Assembly (NCBI GenBank): GCA_020719895.1
Contig: DYPM01000016.1
Span: 1 to 21,059, forward strand
Direction of reading: 5' to 3'
Length of the DNA: 21,059 bases
Source of the DNA: Sulfurovum sp.
GTDB lineage: Bacteria > Campylobacterota > Campylobacteria > Campylobacterales > Sulfurovaceae
The stretch's first letter is position 1. Each line of letters begins with the position of its first letter. The translations under genes and the position numbers were made by a program. Of the stretch, positions 6,749 to 15,229 are shown piece after piece. Below the pieces are notes generated by a model. The model did not search any database, was not told the DNA's origin, and saw only the letters and a list, made by a program, of their open reading frames with translations.

Positions 6749-8758
6749 ATGTCACATCTAATATTCTCAACTTGGGGAGGAGAGTTTATCGACAATCGTG
6801 ATAAACCCCTCGAAGAGTGGAGTGAGACAAAGTTTAATCTTCCTCAAACCTATCACGGAGAAACACTCTCCAAAGCGTTTATTGGATGGGATGGTGTTGC
6901 AATCTTCCATGAAGATATTGATGCGGTTGCTTTGGCAACGCACTATGCAGCACAATATCAAGTCTATTCAGAAGCGTGTGGACGGTGTGCACCAGGTAGA
7001 TGGGGCGGTAGAATTTTGTATGATCTTCTTGATAAAATCGCACGTGGCGAAGGTTCCTATGCTGATATAGAGCATCTCAAAGAGGTCTCTCAAACGATGA
7101 TGATCACTTCAAAATGCGAGATTGGCAAAACAGTGCCTAAGCCTATATTGGACTTGATGGAACACTACGAAGAGCAGTTTACGACCTGTATTGATCAAAA
7201 AGTCATCTCAAAACACTACAATGGAGATCTCTCATATATCGCCAAGGTGACGGCTCCATGTACGGATATGTGTCCTGCACACGTAGATATTCCTGCATAT
7301 ATTGAAGGTGTGAGGGATATGGTTTTTACAGAGTCGTTGCAAGCTACACGTCAAACTATGCCACTCGCTCACACGTGTGGACGTGTTTGTCCGCATCCAT
7401 GTGAAAATGCGTGTCGTCGTGCCAATCTTGATGAGCCGATTGCTATTATGGAACTCAAAAGATTGGGTGCAGATTATGAAACAGATCATGGTTTGACGTG
7501 GCAACACCCTTATCCGCCCAAAGCACCACGAAATGATGGCAAAAAGGTAGCAATAGTAGGAGCTGGACCTGCTGGTTTGACTGCTGCGTACTATTTGGCA
7601 CTTGAAGGTATCAAAGTAGATATTTTTGAAGAACTTCCAGTTAATGGCGGTGAAGTGGCAGTTGGTGTACCTGAATATCGTATGCCTATTGATAAGTATC
7701 AAAAAGATATTGATTTTGTACTCGAGATGCCTACGGTTACTATCTACAACAATCACAAAGTAACCGCTGAAAAACTCAAAGAGTTGGATGCAACCTATGA
7801 TGCAACTCTTCTTTCGTTTGGTGCACGTCTCTCCAAAAAAGTACATGCTGAAAATGAAAATCCAAAAATGCACGGCTATTGGGGAGCAATCTCTATGCTT
7901 GACAAAGTCAATCTTTGGACTAAATACGGTATTGGATCTTCTGTAAGCAACGAGCTTAAAGGCAAAACTGTCGTATGTGTTGGCGGTGGATTTACTTCGA
8001 TGGATGTCGTGCGTTGTTCTGTGCGTGAAGGAGCAAAAAAAGTCATTATGCTCTATCGACGCGATGAAGAGACAATTATCCGCAATACCACCTACGAAGA
8101 ATACCACGAAGCAGTAGAAGAGGGCGTTGAGTTTATTTTCTACTCTGCAATTGAGAAAATTTTTGACGATGGAGAGAAGATTACCAAACTGTTAGTCAAT
8201 CTTTTTGAGTTGGTTCCTGATCCCAATGGTGGAAGAGCACAACTTCTCAAAAAAGAGGGTGCAGACTTTGAGATAGAGTGCGACTATTTGATTCCCGCAG
8301 TTTCTCAAGCAGCAGATTTGAAAATTTTGCCTGAAGAGTGGGATATCAAACTCACCTCTTGGGGTACGTTATTGACTAACGGCAAAGATTTTATGACATC
8401 ACGACCAAAACTTTTTGCAGCAGGAGATTGTGAATATGGACCTATGACGATCGTCAATGCCGTAGGACAAGCTAAGCGTGCCTCCTCTGTAATTAGTCGC
8501 TATATTTATGATGGTGAAGTTTCATTGACTGATGATGAAATTATGGGAGATCACCTCAATAAACTTAAGGTTTACAACAAAAAAGAAAAAATCACAGGCT
8601 GGATGCCAGGGCTTCCGCGAGCAGTGAGTGAAAAATTGACTGTAGAAGAGCGTATCGACAATAGCAAAGAGGTCAATCTCGGTTTTACAGGCGAAGAGGC
8701 AATTGCTGAAGCGGAGCGTTGTATGCGTTGCTACTACATCTCGATGGTAGCGATTTGA
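6749..8758 (+). CDS. Fusion of NuoF C-terminal iron-sulfur domain with GltD-like FAD/NAD(P) oxidoreductase
   Basis: This 669-residue protein takes the nuoF position. Residues 1-145 resemble only the C-terminal part of NuoF: GVAIFHEDIDA, then CGRCAPGRWGG (Cys77, Cys80) and SKCEIG (Cys123). The third N3 ligand is Gly83 instead of cysteine. The FMN/NADH-binding Rossmann part of NuoF is absent. Residues 170-245 form a GltD/DPYD-type iron-sulfur domain (Cys172, 176, 211, 215, 219, 223; TCGRVCPHPCENACRR). Residues 266-590 are a two-dinucleotide-fold flavoprotein: FAD site GAGPAG (272-277), NAD(P) site VGGGFTSMD (412-420) followed by LYRRD, whose paired arginines suggest NADPH as in GltD, and a second FAD motif AAGD (558-561). 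A CMRC pair (659-662) closes the protein. It likely feeds electrons into, or takes them from, complex I. The partner is inferred, not shown. Start at ATG 6749 with GAAGG upstream. Confidence 0.88.
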   Translation: MSHLIFSTWGGEFIDNRDKPLEEWSETKFNLPQTYHGETLSKAFIGWDGVAIFHEDIDAVALATHYAAQYQVYSEACGRCAPGRWGGRILYDLLDKIARGEGSYADIEHLKEVSQTMMITSKCEIGKTVPKPILDLMEHYEEQFTTCIDQKVISKHYNGDLSYIAKVTAPCTDMCPAHVDIPAYIEGVRDMVFTESLQATRQTMPLAHTCGRVCPHPCENACRRANLDEPIAIMELKRLGADYETDHGLTWQHPYPPKAPRNDGKKVAIVGAGPAGLTAAYYLALEGIKVDIFEELPVNGGEVAVGVPEYRMPIDKYQKDIDFVLEMPTVTIYNNHKVTAEKLKELDATYDATLLSFGARLSKKVHAENENPKMHGYWGAISMLDKVNLWTKYGIGSSVSNELKGKTVVCVGGGFTSMDVVRCSVREGAKKVIMLYRRDEETIIRNTTYEEYHEAVEEGVEFIFYSAIEKIFDDGEKITKLLVNLFELVPDPNGGRAQLLKKEGADFEIECDYLIPAVSQAADLKILPEEWDIKLTSWGTLLTNGKDFMTSRPKLFAAGDCEYGPMTIVNAVGQAKRASSVISRYIYDGEVSLTDDEIMGDHLNKLKVYNKKEKITGWMPGLPRAVSEKLTVEERIDNSKEVNLGFTGEEAIAEAERCMRCYYISMVAI

Positions 8759-8774
8759 GAATGGGCGGTGAAAT

Positions 8775-11057
8775 ATGAGCAAGCATAACTCCACAGGATT
8801 AGGTAAACCAGTCACCGTCACTATTGACGGTAAAATCTGTCAAAGCACCTATGGCAAAACGATACTTCAAGTTGCACGAGAGAATGGTATTTATATTCCC
8901 ACAATGTGCTATCTCACCAAAACCCAACCTATCGCATCGTGTCGTATGTGTTTGGTGGATGTCGAAGGGGTTGATGGAGCGATACTTTCATGTCAAGAGA
9001 AAGCAGTTGATGGTGCGGTAGTGACTACTCAAAATCTATCACTCTATAAAGAACGCCAAAATATTATGAAGCTTTATAATGTCAATCATCCGCTTGAGTG
9101 TGGCGTATGTGATCAGAGTGGTGAGTGTGATTTGCAAAACAAAACTCTTGAATTTGATGTCGCAATCCAAAACTTCACAGCACGTGAGCCTCATAGACCT
9201 GTGGAGAATTGGGGGCATGTCTCTTATGATCCTGCTCTTTGTATTATGTGTGAACGATGTGTGCGTGTCTCTATGGAAATTACAGGCGATGAAGCGTTGG
9301 TATTGAAGTTTGGCGGTTACTCTTCGACGATTTTGAATGTCAAGCAGGAGAAAAACTACAGTTCATTGGGCGAAGCTGCGGCGGTGTGTCCTGTGGGAGC
9401 GTTGGTGGATGCGCGGTTTAAATACACTGCAAATGCGTGGGAGCTTACCAAAATACCATCTTCATGTTCTCACTGTAGTGGTGGATGTCAGCTTAATTAT
9501 GAAGTGAAAAAAGATACGATTTATCGCGTTACAAACAATGCAGAGTTTGCTACACTGTGTGGTGCAGGACGTTATGGATATAAATTTGCAAATACCGATG
9601 TACGTAAAGATCGCGAAGCGTTTGCTCGTGCGGTGGACGCAGTAGCTCATGCCGATACGATTCTTTTGAGTGCAACCATCTCAAACGAAGAGGCGTTGAT
9701 TCTCCAAAAGATCAAAGAGAGACAGCATCTAAGATTGGTATGTCCTGAGGCAAGAGGTTATCAGAAATTTTTGAATGCGTATTCTAAAGTGAGTGGCAAA
9801 AAACTCTATGGCGGTACGCTTGAAGCACTCTCAAGCTCTCGTGGGATTATTGTATTTGGTTCGCGTATCAACGATGATGCGCCGTTGGTCAAATACCATA
9901 TCACAATGGCAAGCAAGTGGCATAGAGCAAGAGTCGCTTATCTTCATCCTGTTGCAGATAGTGAAATACAAAATATCATAACCCAATCTATCAATTATGC
10001 AGTGGGAAGCGAGGAGGCAGTTGCAGCGTTACTTGCTGATGCGTTTGTGTCGCATGATAAATTGCCCAAAACACTTCAAGTGTTTTTTGATCAAATCGAC
10101 AATGACAAATTGTTCAATGATGCACAGATAAAACAAGAGGCAATCACGCTACTCAAACAGTCATTTCACAAAAAAACAGGTTTTTCTTTGGTAGTTGGAA
10201 GTGATCTCTATAGCCATCCACGTGTTGAAAATATCGCTAAGTTGATTGCGTTGCTTGAGCAAAATGCTGGATTTAATGTCATTGCGATTCCACCTGCAAC
10301 AAACGCTCTTGGCGTTGCTATGATTTGTGATCTTGATGATGAAGCTAAAGCAAAGAGTGTTGGATACAACGTCAAAGGGGATTTTACCCTTTCGGCAATG
10401 GGCGATGGAGATCTTGATATGCCAGCGATGAACCAACAAGAGGGAACGATTACAAATATAGAAAAACGTGTAGTGCCGATGAACGTCGCACTCTCTTATG
10501 GCGGTTATGTTCTCAATGACATCACCAATGCACTTGGGTTTGATATGGAATACACAATTGACTATACGCCATTATTGCCATCAAGCACAGGATACAAAGC
10601 AGAGCGATTTGATGATTTGCCTGATTATTACGATGTGAGTGGTAATGCACATCGCGGATATTTTTTGCAAAAAATATTTGTGCCTACAGTTTTTGAACTT
10701 GAGGCGATTGCTACACCGCATCTGTTTGATAAAGCAGTGGTGTATCTTTGCAATAGTGGTGATCAATTCTCTCCATTTACCTATCAGTGTGAAGTGCTTG
10801 AGCCACAAACGATGCTAAGAGGCTCACAACACTTTGCCCAAAACTATCACCTTCAAGAGGGACAAAAAGTCTCTTTCAAAATTGATGGTGTATTGTTTGA
10901 GCGTCTGTTTATGATTGACGCATCGTTGGAAGGTTTTGTTGCAATCACTTCATATAGCGATATGGGATTAAGTGCGGGTCTATTATCCTCTTATCGCTTT
11001 TGTGGTGTCGAGTTGCATACCGTGACGAATGAAGAGAGTAGAGGAAATAAAAAATGA
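8775..11057 (+). CDS. nuoG: NADH-quinone oxidoreductase subunit G, first copy (N7-containing)
   Basis: This 760-residue iron-sulfur subunit of the electron-input arm carries all classic NuoG motifs: [2Fe-2S] N1b ligands Cys45, 56, 59, 73; the N5 His105-Cys109-Cys112-Cys118 set (HPLECGVCDQSGEC); N4 ligands Cys156, 159, 162, 205 (CIMCERC and AAVCPVGAL); and the N7 set Cys231, 234, 238, 262 (CSHCSGGC and LCGAGRYG). The rest is a molybdopterin-oxidoreductase-like fold, with GDGDLDMPAMNQQEGT at 543-558. It overlaps the next gene by four bases (ATGA). It is one of two adjacent nuoG paralogues; this one is closer to the usual cluster inventory. Confidence 0.95.
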   Translation: MSKHNSTGLGKPVTVTIDGKICQSTYGKTILQVARENGIYIPTMCYLTKTQPIASCRMCLVDVEGVDGAILSCQEKAVDGAVVTTQNLSLYKERQNIMKLYNVNHPLECGVCDQSGECDLQNKTLEFDVAIQNFTAREPHRPVENWGHVSYDPALCIMCERCVRVSMEITGDEALVLKFGGYSSTILNVKQEKNYSSLGEAAAVCPVGALVDARFKYTANAWELTKIPSSCSHCSGGCQLNYEVKKDTIYRVTNNAEFATLCGAGRYGYKFANTDVRKDREAFARAVDAVAHADTILLSATISNEEALILQKIKERQHLRLVCPEARGYQKFLNAYSKVSGKKLYGGTLEALSSSRGIIVFGSRINDDAPLVKYHITMASKWHRARVAYLHPVADSEIQNIITQSINYAVGSEEAVAALLADAFVSHDKLPKTLQVFFDQIDNDKLFNDAQIKQEAITLLKQSFHKKTGFSLVVGSDLYSHPRVENIAKLIALLEQNAGFNVIAIPPATNALGVAMICDLDDEAKAKSVGYNVKGDFTLSAMGDGDLDMPAMNQQEGTITNIEKRVVPMNVALSYGGYVLNDITNALGFDMEYTIDYTPLLPSSTGYKAERFDDLPDYYDVSGNAHRGYFLQKIFVPTVFELEAIATPHLFDKAVVYLCNSGDQFSPFTYQCEVLEPQTMLRGSQHFAQNYHLQEGQKVSFKIDGVLFERLFMIDASLEGFVAITSYSDMGLSAGLLSSYRFCGVELHTVTNEESRGNKK
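10401..10435 (+). repeat. 35-base direct repeat, copy in nuoG1
   Basis: This 35-base stretch is identical to 12914-12948 in nuoG2, while flanking bases diverge. It encodes GDGDLDMPAMNQ in both genes. The two genes are otherwise much less similar, so identity including third codon positions points to gene conversion or very strong local constraint. Confidence 0.85.
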
Positions 11058-13534
11058 GTGAATTACAATCGATAGAAAAAATGATCAGTATTAAAATTGA
11101 TGGCGTAGAGTATCAGGCAAAAGAGGGAGAATATATCCTTAATGCTGCTCGTGCTAACAATATTTTTATTCCAGCAATTTGTTATTTGACGCGATGCTCT
11201 CCTACTTTGGCGTGTCGTATCTGTCTAGTGGAAGCCGATGGAAAGCAGGTTTATTCGTGCAACTCAAAAGTCAAAGAGGGTATGGAGATTACGATTGATA
11301 CTCCAAATATTCTCCAAGAGCGTCGTGCGATTATGGAAGTGTATGATGTCAATCATCCGCTTCAGTGTGGTGTATGTGACAAAAGTGGTGCGTGTGAGCT
11401 TCAAAACTACACTCTTGAGCTTAAAGTAGATTCTCAAAGTTATGCGATACCCGATACGACACGTGAAGTCAAAAACTGGAGTAGCGTATTACATTATGAT
11501 CCAGGATTGTGTATCGTCTGTGAGCGTTGTGCGACTGTGTGTAAAGATATAGTAGGAGACGCGGCGATTGATACTGCCAAACGTGGTGGAGCAGAGCTTG
11601 ACAAAAACTACAAAGAGACAATGCCAAAAGATGCCTATGCGATGTGGAACAAACTCCAAAAATCGGTCATTGCCCCAACCAACGGTACAGAGTTTACCAA
11701 TTGTTCAGATTGCGGTGAGTGTATCGCGGTGTGTCCTGTGGGTGCATTGACAAGTCGTGATTTTGTGTACAAATCCAATGCGTGGGAGCTTAAACGTATT
11801 CCTGCAGTGTCAGCACACTCAAGTGACGGTTTTCAAATATATTATGAGGTCAAACACACTTCTATTGCAGATAGAGAAGAGAAGATTTATCGTGTCACTA
11901 ATGAGTGGAATTATGTCTCTCTTGATGGTGCGGCAAGATTTGCGTATGATTTTGAAAACCGTGGTGTGAGCAAAAATAAAACCGCTTTTGATGCGACAAT
12001 CGAAGCATTTCAAAAAGCCAAAACCATTCGTTTCAATTCAGTGATCACCAATGAAGAAGCTTTGATGCTACAAACGCTCAAAGAGAAAAAAGGAATCAAA
12101 CTTTACAATCTTGAAGTGCGTGCTTTCCAAAAGTTTTTGAGATACTATCAAAATGCCTCAGGACGCTCTCTTTATACAACAGACAATGATGAGATTATGA
12201 AGCAGAGTGATTTTGTGATTGCAGTAGGTGTATCACTTCGAAATGATGCTCCTGGAATGAAATACGCTTTCAATAATGTACAAAAGCTCAACAAAGGAGC
12301 AGGACTCTATTTTCACACCATAGAAGATACTCTTGTGTCAGGATTTGGAAAATCAGTAGAGTCGTTTGTCCATAAAGTAGGGCTTGAAGAGGCAGTTTTT
12401 TATCTTATCTTAGATCTTTTTGCTGATAAAACCAAACTTCCTCAAGCACTCAAAAGCTATATCGACTCTTTTAAAACCTCGCAAACTAAAATCATTCAAG
12501 AAAAAGTCGATAAAACCATCAAAGAGATGGTCAAAGACGAAAAGACAGGCGAAGAGAAAGAGGTGACCAAAAAAGTCAAAGAGACAATAGAAAAACAGAT
12601 CACAGTAGAGAGAAATGGACTATTGGAGTTGCTTGGTGGTGACTCTGAAAAGTTTGCTGAATCTTTCAAAAAGATGGTAAACAAAAAAGAACACTTCTCA
12701 ATGATGGTCGGTGAAGATCTCTACTATCATCCTAAAGCAGAAAATATCGCCAAACTTATCGCCCTTATAGAAGCCACTACTTCTATTGATGTGGTGATGA
12801 ATCCGCCCAAAGCCAATGCTCTTGGTGTGGCGTTGATTTGTGATTTGGATGATGAGGCGAGTGGATATACGATTGGCTACAATGAATTGGGTGATTTTAG
12901 ACTCTCTGCTCTTGGCGATGGAGATCTTGATATGCCAGCGATGAACCAGCAAGAAGGGACATTTACGACACTTTCTAAAAGAGTTGTGCCGACTAATGCA
13001 GCACTCTCTTATGATGGATATGAGCTTGGTGATATTGTCAAAGTATTGATTGATGCTCCTTCGCAGACGATTGAGTGGACTGCGATGCTTCCCGAAGAGA
13101 AGGGTTATCGTGCGGTAGAGTTTGACTCTTTACCTAATGAGTATTTTAATGACGGAAGCGAAAATCGTGGTTATTTGCTTGATGAAACCTCTATGGAGGT
13201 CGCTCTTCCTGAAGTGTCGCAAATTGATATGTCGAGTGTGCTTGAAGGTGAGATTGTATATCGATGCAATCCCGCAAGACAATTTAGCGATTTTACAGAC
13301 AAATCACATGAGATTTTTGAACCGTTTGGACTCTATGCAAGCGAAGCGAAAGTGGCGACACTTGGAGAGAAGGTAGAGGTTGTGTTTGGAGAAAAAAGCA
13401 TCGTGCTGGATGTGATAGTTGATCACAAAATGAAAGGCGAGATTATGAAGCTATCAGATTTCAAATACGCTCAAAATGTCTACGAACTCTTCGCGGAGTC
13501 AAGATATAAAAATGTAACAATAAAAAAGGTGTAA
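11054..13534 (+). CDS. nuoG: NadH-quinone oxidoreductase subunit G, second copy (extra [4Fe-4S], no N7)
   Basis: This 826-residue paralogue of the preceding NuoG has N1b ligands Cys43, 54, 57, 69 and N5 ligands His101, Cys105, 108, 114. It then carries a full two-cluster ferredoxin pattern: Cys153, 156, 159, 163 (CIVCERCATVC) and Cys217, 220, 223, 227 (CSDCGECIAVCP), giving N4 plus one more [4Fe-4S]. The four N7 positions are all substituted: Ser253, Ser256, Phe260, Asp291. A charged Lys/Glu-rich helical insertion spans about residues 473-540, absent from NuoG1. GDGDLDMPAMNQQEGT recurs at residue 621. ATGA overlap with nuoG1 implies coupled translation, helped by AGAGGA upstream. It probably works beside NuoG1 in one enlarged input module rather than as an alternative copy; this is inference. 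Confidence 0.93.
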   Translation: MSELQSIEKMISIKIDGVEYQAKEGEYILNAARANNIFIPAICYLTRCSPTLACRICLVEADGKQVYSCNSKVKEGMEITIDTPNILQERRAIMEVYDVNHPLQCGVCDKSGACELQNYTLELKVDSQSYAIPDTTREVKNWSSVLHYDPGLCIVCERCATVCKDIVGDAAIDTAKRGGAELDKNYKETMPKDAYAMWNKLQKSVIAPTNGTEFTNCSDCGECIAVCPVGALTSRDFVYKSNAWELKRIPAVSAHSSDGFQIYYEVKHTSIADREEKIYRVTNEWNYVSLDGAARFAYDFENRGVSKNKTAFDATIEAFQKAKTIRFNSVITNEEALMLQTLKEKKGIKLYNLEVRAFQKFLRYYQNASGRSLYTTDNDEIMKQSDFVIAVGVSLRNDAPGMKYAFNNVQKLNKGAGLYFHTIEDTLVSGFGKSVESFVHKVGLEEAVFYLILDLFADKTKLPQALKSYIDSFKTSQTKIIQEKVDKTIKEMVKDEKTGEEKEVTKKVKETIEKQITVERNGLLELLGGDSEKFAESFKKMVNKKEHFSMMVGEDLYYHPKAENIAKLIALIEATTSIDVVMNPPKANALGVALICDLDDEASGYTIGYNELGDFRLSALGDGDLDMPAMNQQEGTFTTLSKRVVPTNAALSYDGYELGDIVKVLIDAPSQTIEWTAMLPEEKGYRAVEFDSLPNEYFNDGSENRGYLLDETSMEVALPEVSQIDMSSVLEGEIVYRCNPARQFSDFTDKSHEIFEPFGLYASEAKVATLGEKVEVVFGEKSIVLDVIVDHKMKGEIMKLSDFKYAQNVYELFAESRYKNVTIKKV
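12914..12948 (+). repeat. 35-base direct repeat, copy in nuoG2
   Basis: Identical over 35 bases to 10401-10435 in nuoG1, 2.5 kb upstream, in the same reading frame and encoding the same residues. Such a repeat could also serve as a site for recombination between the paralogues. Confidence 0.85.
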
Positions 13535-13537
13535 GAG

Positions 13538-14584
13538 ATGGAAACGACTACAATGATAGGGCAGTTGCCAGAAGTGACCTACGCAGGAGTGATCATTAAA
13601 GCGATTATTATCCTTGCTGTGATCTCTGCGGTGGCAGGTTTTGGGACATATGTTGAGCGGAAAGTGTTGGCGTTTATGCAACGTCGTTTAGGACCAATGC
13701 ACGTTGGACCTTTTGGTCTACTTCAAATTGCAGCAGATGGTATCAAGCTTTTTACAAAAGAAGACATTGTGCCTCAACACGCCAATCGGTTTATTTTTAT
13801 GGTGGCGCCTGTCATTACGGCAGCAACTGCATTTATCGCACTTGCGGGTGTGCCTGTTTTTCCTGATTTTGTGATTCCGCAAGAGGTGCCGTTGCTTGGC
13901 GGTATCTTTGTGCCTTCAATCGCATCAGATGTGAATGTTGGAATTTTGATTGTTATTGGGATGATGGCAGCAGGACTTTATGGTCCACTACTTGCAGGAA
14001 TGGCACAAGCCAACAAATGGGGAATTATCGGTGCAGCAAGAACGGCAATTCAGTTTCTCTCTTATGAGGTGGTGACAGGTCTTTCGATTCTTGCACCTAT
14101 TATGATAGTAGGTTCGCTTTCATTTGTGGAGTTCAATAACTATCAAGGTGAACATGAAGTATGGTTAGTGTTTTATCAGCCTGTTGCGTTTGTTCTTTTT
14201 TTGATTGCAGGATTTGCAGAGACCAACAGAACGCCATTTGACCTTTTGGAACACGAAGCAGAAATAATCTCTGGATATGCGACTGAGTATTCGGGGATGC
14301 GATGGGGAATGTTTTTTATCGGTGAGTATGCCAATATGATTACTATCTCAGTCATTGCGTCAATGGTCTTTTTGGGTGGTTATAATGATTTGTGGATATT
14401 TCCTGCTGCATTAATGATTGTATTGAAGATTGCATTTTTCTTCTTTTTGATGTTGTGGGTGCGTGCTTCATGGCCACATATTAGACCTGATCAGTTGATG
14501 TGGTTGTGTTGGAAAGTGTTGATGCCAATTGGGGTTATCAATATGTTGATTACTGGTATCGCAGTGATGTTGGTACTTGAATAA
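13538..14584 (+). CDS. nuoH: NADH-quinone oxidoreductase subunit H
   Basis: This 348-residue membrane subunit closes the quinone chamber beneath NuoB/NuoD. About eight hydrophobic segments are apparent. Family signatures are TYVERKVLAFMQRRLGPMHVG (about residues 37-57), ADGIKLFTKEDI, and the acidic cytoplasmic loop AETNRTPFDLLEHEAEIISGY followed by TEYSGMRWGMFFIGEYANM. The gene starts three bases after nuoG2, with an AAGGTG-type ribosome site inside the nuoG2 end. Length and motifs are normal. Confidence 0.98.
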   Translation: METTTMIGQLPEVTYAGVIIKAIIILAVISAVAGFGTYVERKVLAFMQRRLGPMHVGPFGLLQIAADGIKLFTKEDIVPQHANRFIFMVAPVITAATAFIALAGVPVFPDFVIPQEVPLLGGIFVPSIASDVNVGILIVIGMMAAGLYGPLLAGMAQANKWGIIGAARTAIQFLSYEVVTGLSILAPIMIVGSLSFVEFNNYQGEHEVWLVFYQPVAFVLFLIAGFAETNRTPFDLLEHEAEIISGYATEYSGMRWGMFFIGEYANMITISVIASMVFLGGYNDLWIFPAALMIVLKIAFFFFLMLWVRASWPHIRPDQLMWLCWKVLMPIGVINMLITGIAVMLVLE

Positions 14585-14593
14585 GGAGATAAT

Positions 14594-15217
14594 ATGAGTT
14601 TAGAGCAGTTTAAAAATAGACAGACAGGAACACAAAACTATATATTACTTGATCTTGAGCATGCACCTAAAACATCAATGGAGCAGTTCAAGCGGGTAAT
14701 CAAACGTGGTGTGAGTCTTGAGCTATTTGTGGGTCTTGGTGTGACCTTTAAGGCGATGGTAAAAGCACTTTTTGCAAAAGAGATGCACACGACTAAGTAT
14801 CCTTTTGAGAAGTTGCCTATCTCTCCACGTTATCGTGCGATTCACGATATGTTGAGACTTCTTGAGAGTGGCAACTATCGATGTATCGGATGTGGATTGT
14901 GTGAGAAGATTTGTATCTCTAATTGCATTTCGATGGATACACGTTATGATGAGAATCAACGCAAAGAGGTGAGTGAATATACTATCAATTTTGGTCGATG
15001 TATCTTCTGTGGTTATTGTGCTGAAGTGTGTCCAGAGCTTGCGATTGTCCATGGAGGACGTTATGAGACTGCGAGTGAACAGCGTGCGAGCTACTCTCTT
15101 TTTGAAGATATGCTTACTCCTATTGATAAGTTAAGTTTGCAACAAGAGTATGATGGTTTTGGTGCGATCTCTCCTAATGCAGATGAGAATATCAAAAAAA
15201 CGCCTTTGGCATATTAA
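14594..15217 (+). CDS. nuoI: NADH-quinone oxidoreductase subunit I
   Basis: This 207-residue 8Fe ferredoxin-like subunit relays electrons from NuoG to N2 in NuoB through clusters N6a and N6b. The two motifs are Cys97-x2-Cys100-x2-Cys103-x3-Cys107 and Cys136-x2-Cys139-x2-Cys142-x3-Cys146 followed by proline. The first motif lacks the usual proline after its fourth cysteine and has an extra Cys111. The amphipathic N-terminal stretch (about 40-62) fits membrane-surface association. AAGGAG (14583-14588), overlapping the nuoH stop, precedes the ATG. Confidence 0.97.
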   Translation: MSLEQFKNRQTGTQNYILLDLEHAPKTSMEQFKRVIKRGVSLELFVGLGVTFKAMVKALFAKEMHTTKYPFEKLPISPRYRAIHDMLRLLESGNYRCIGCGLCEKICISNCISMDTRYDENQRKEVSEYTINFGRCIFCGYCAEVCPELAIVHGGRYETASEQRASYSLFEDMLTPIDKLSLQQEYDGFGAISPNADENIKKTPLAY

Positions 15218-15229
15218 AAAGGGACGACA

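Noticed and set aside
6749..7200. Complete NuoF
   Set aside because: Only the C-terminal iron-sulfur portion is present; the glycine-rich NADH/FMN region is missing.
7232..8107. 291-codon minus-strand open frame within the FAD oxidoreductase gene
   Set aside because: Opposite strand of a domain-rich, well-supported gene; composition (His, Cys, Phe, Ile rich) is typical of antisense translation.
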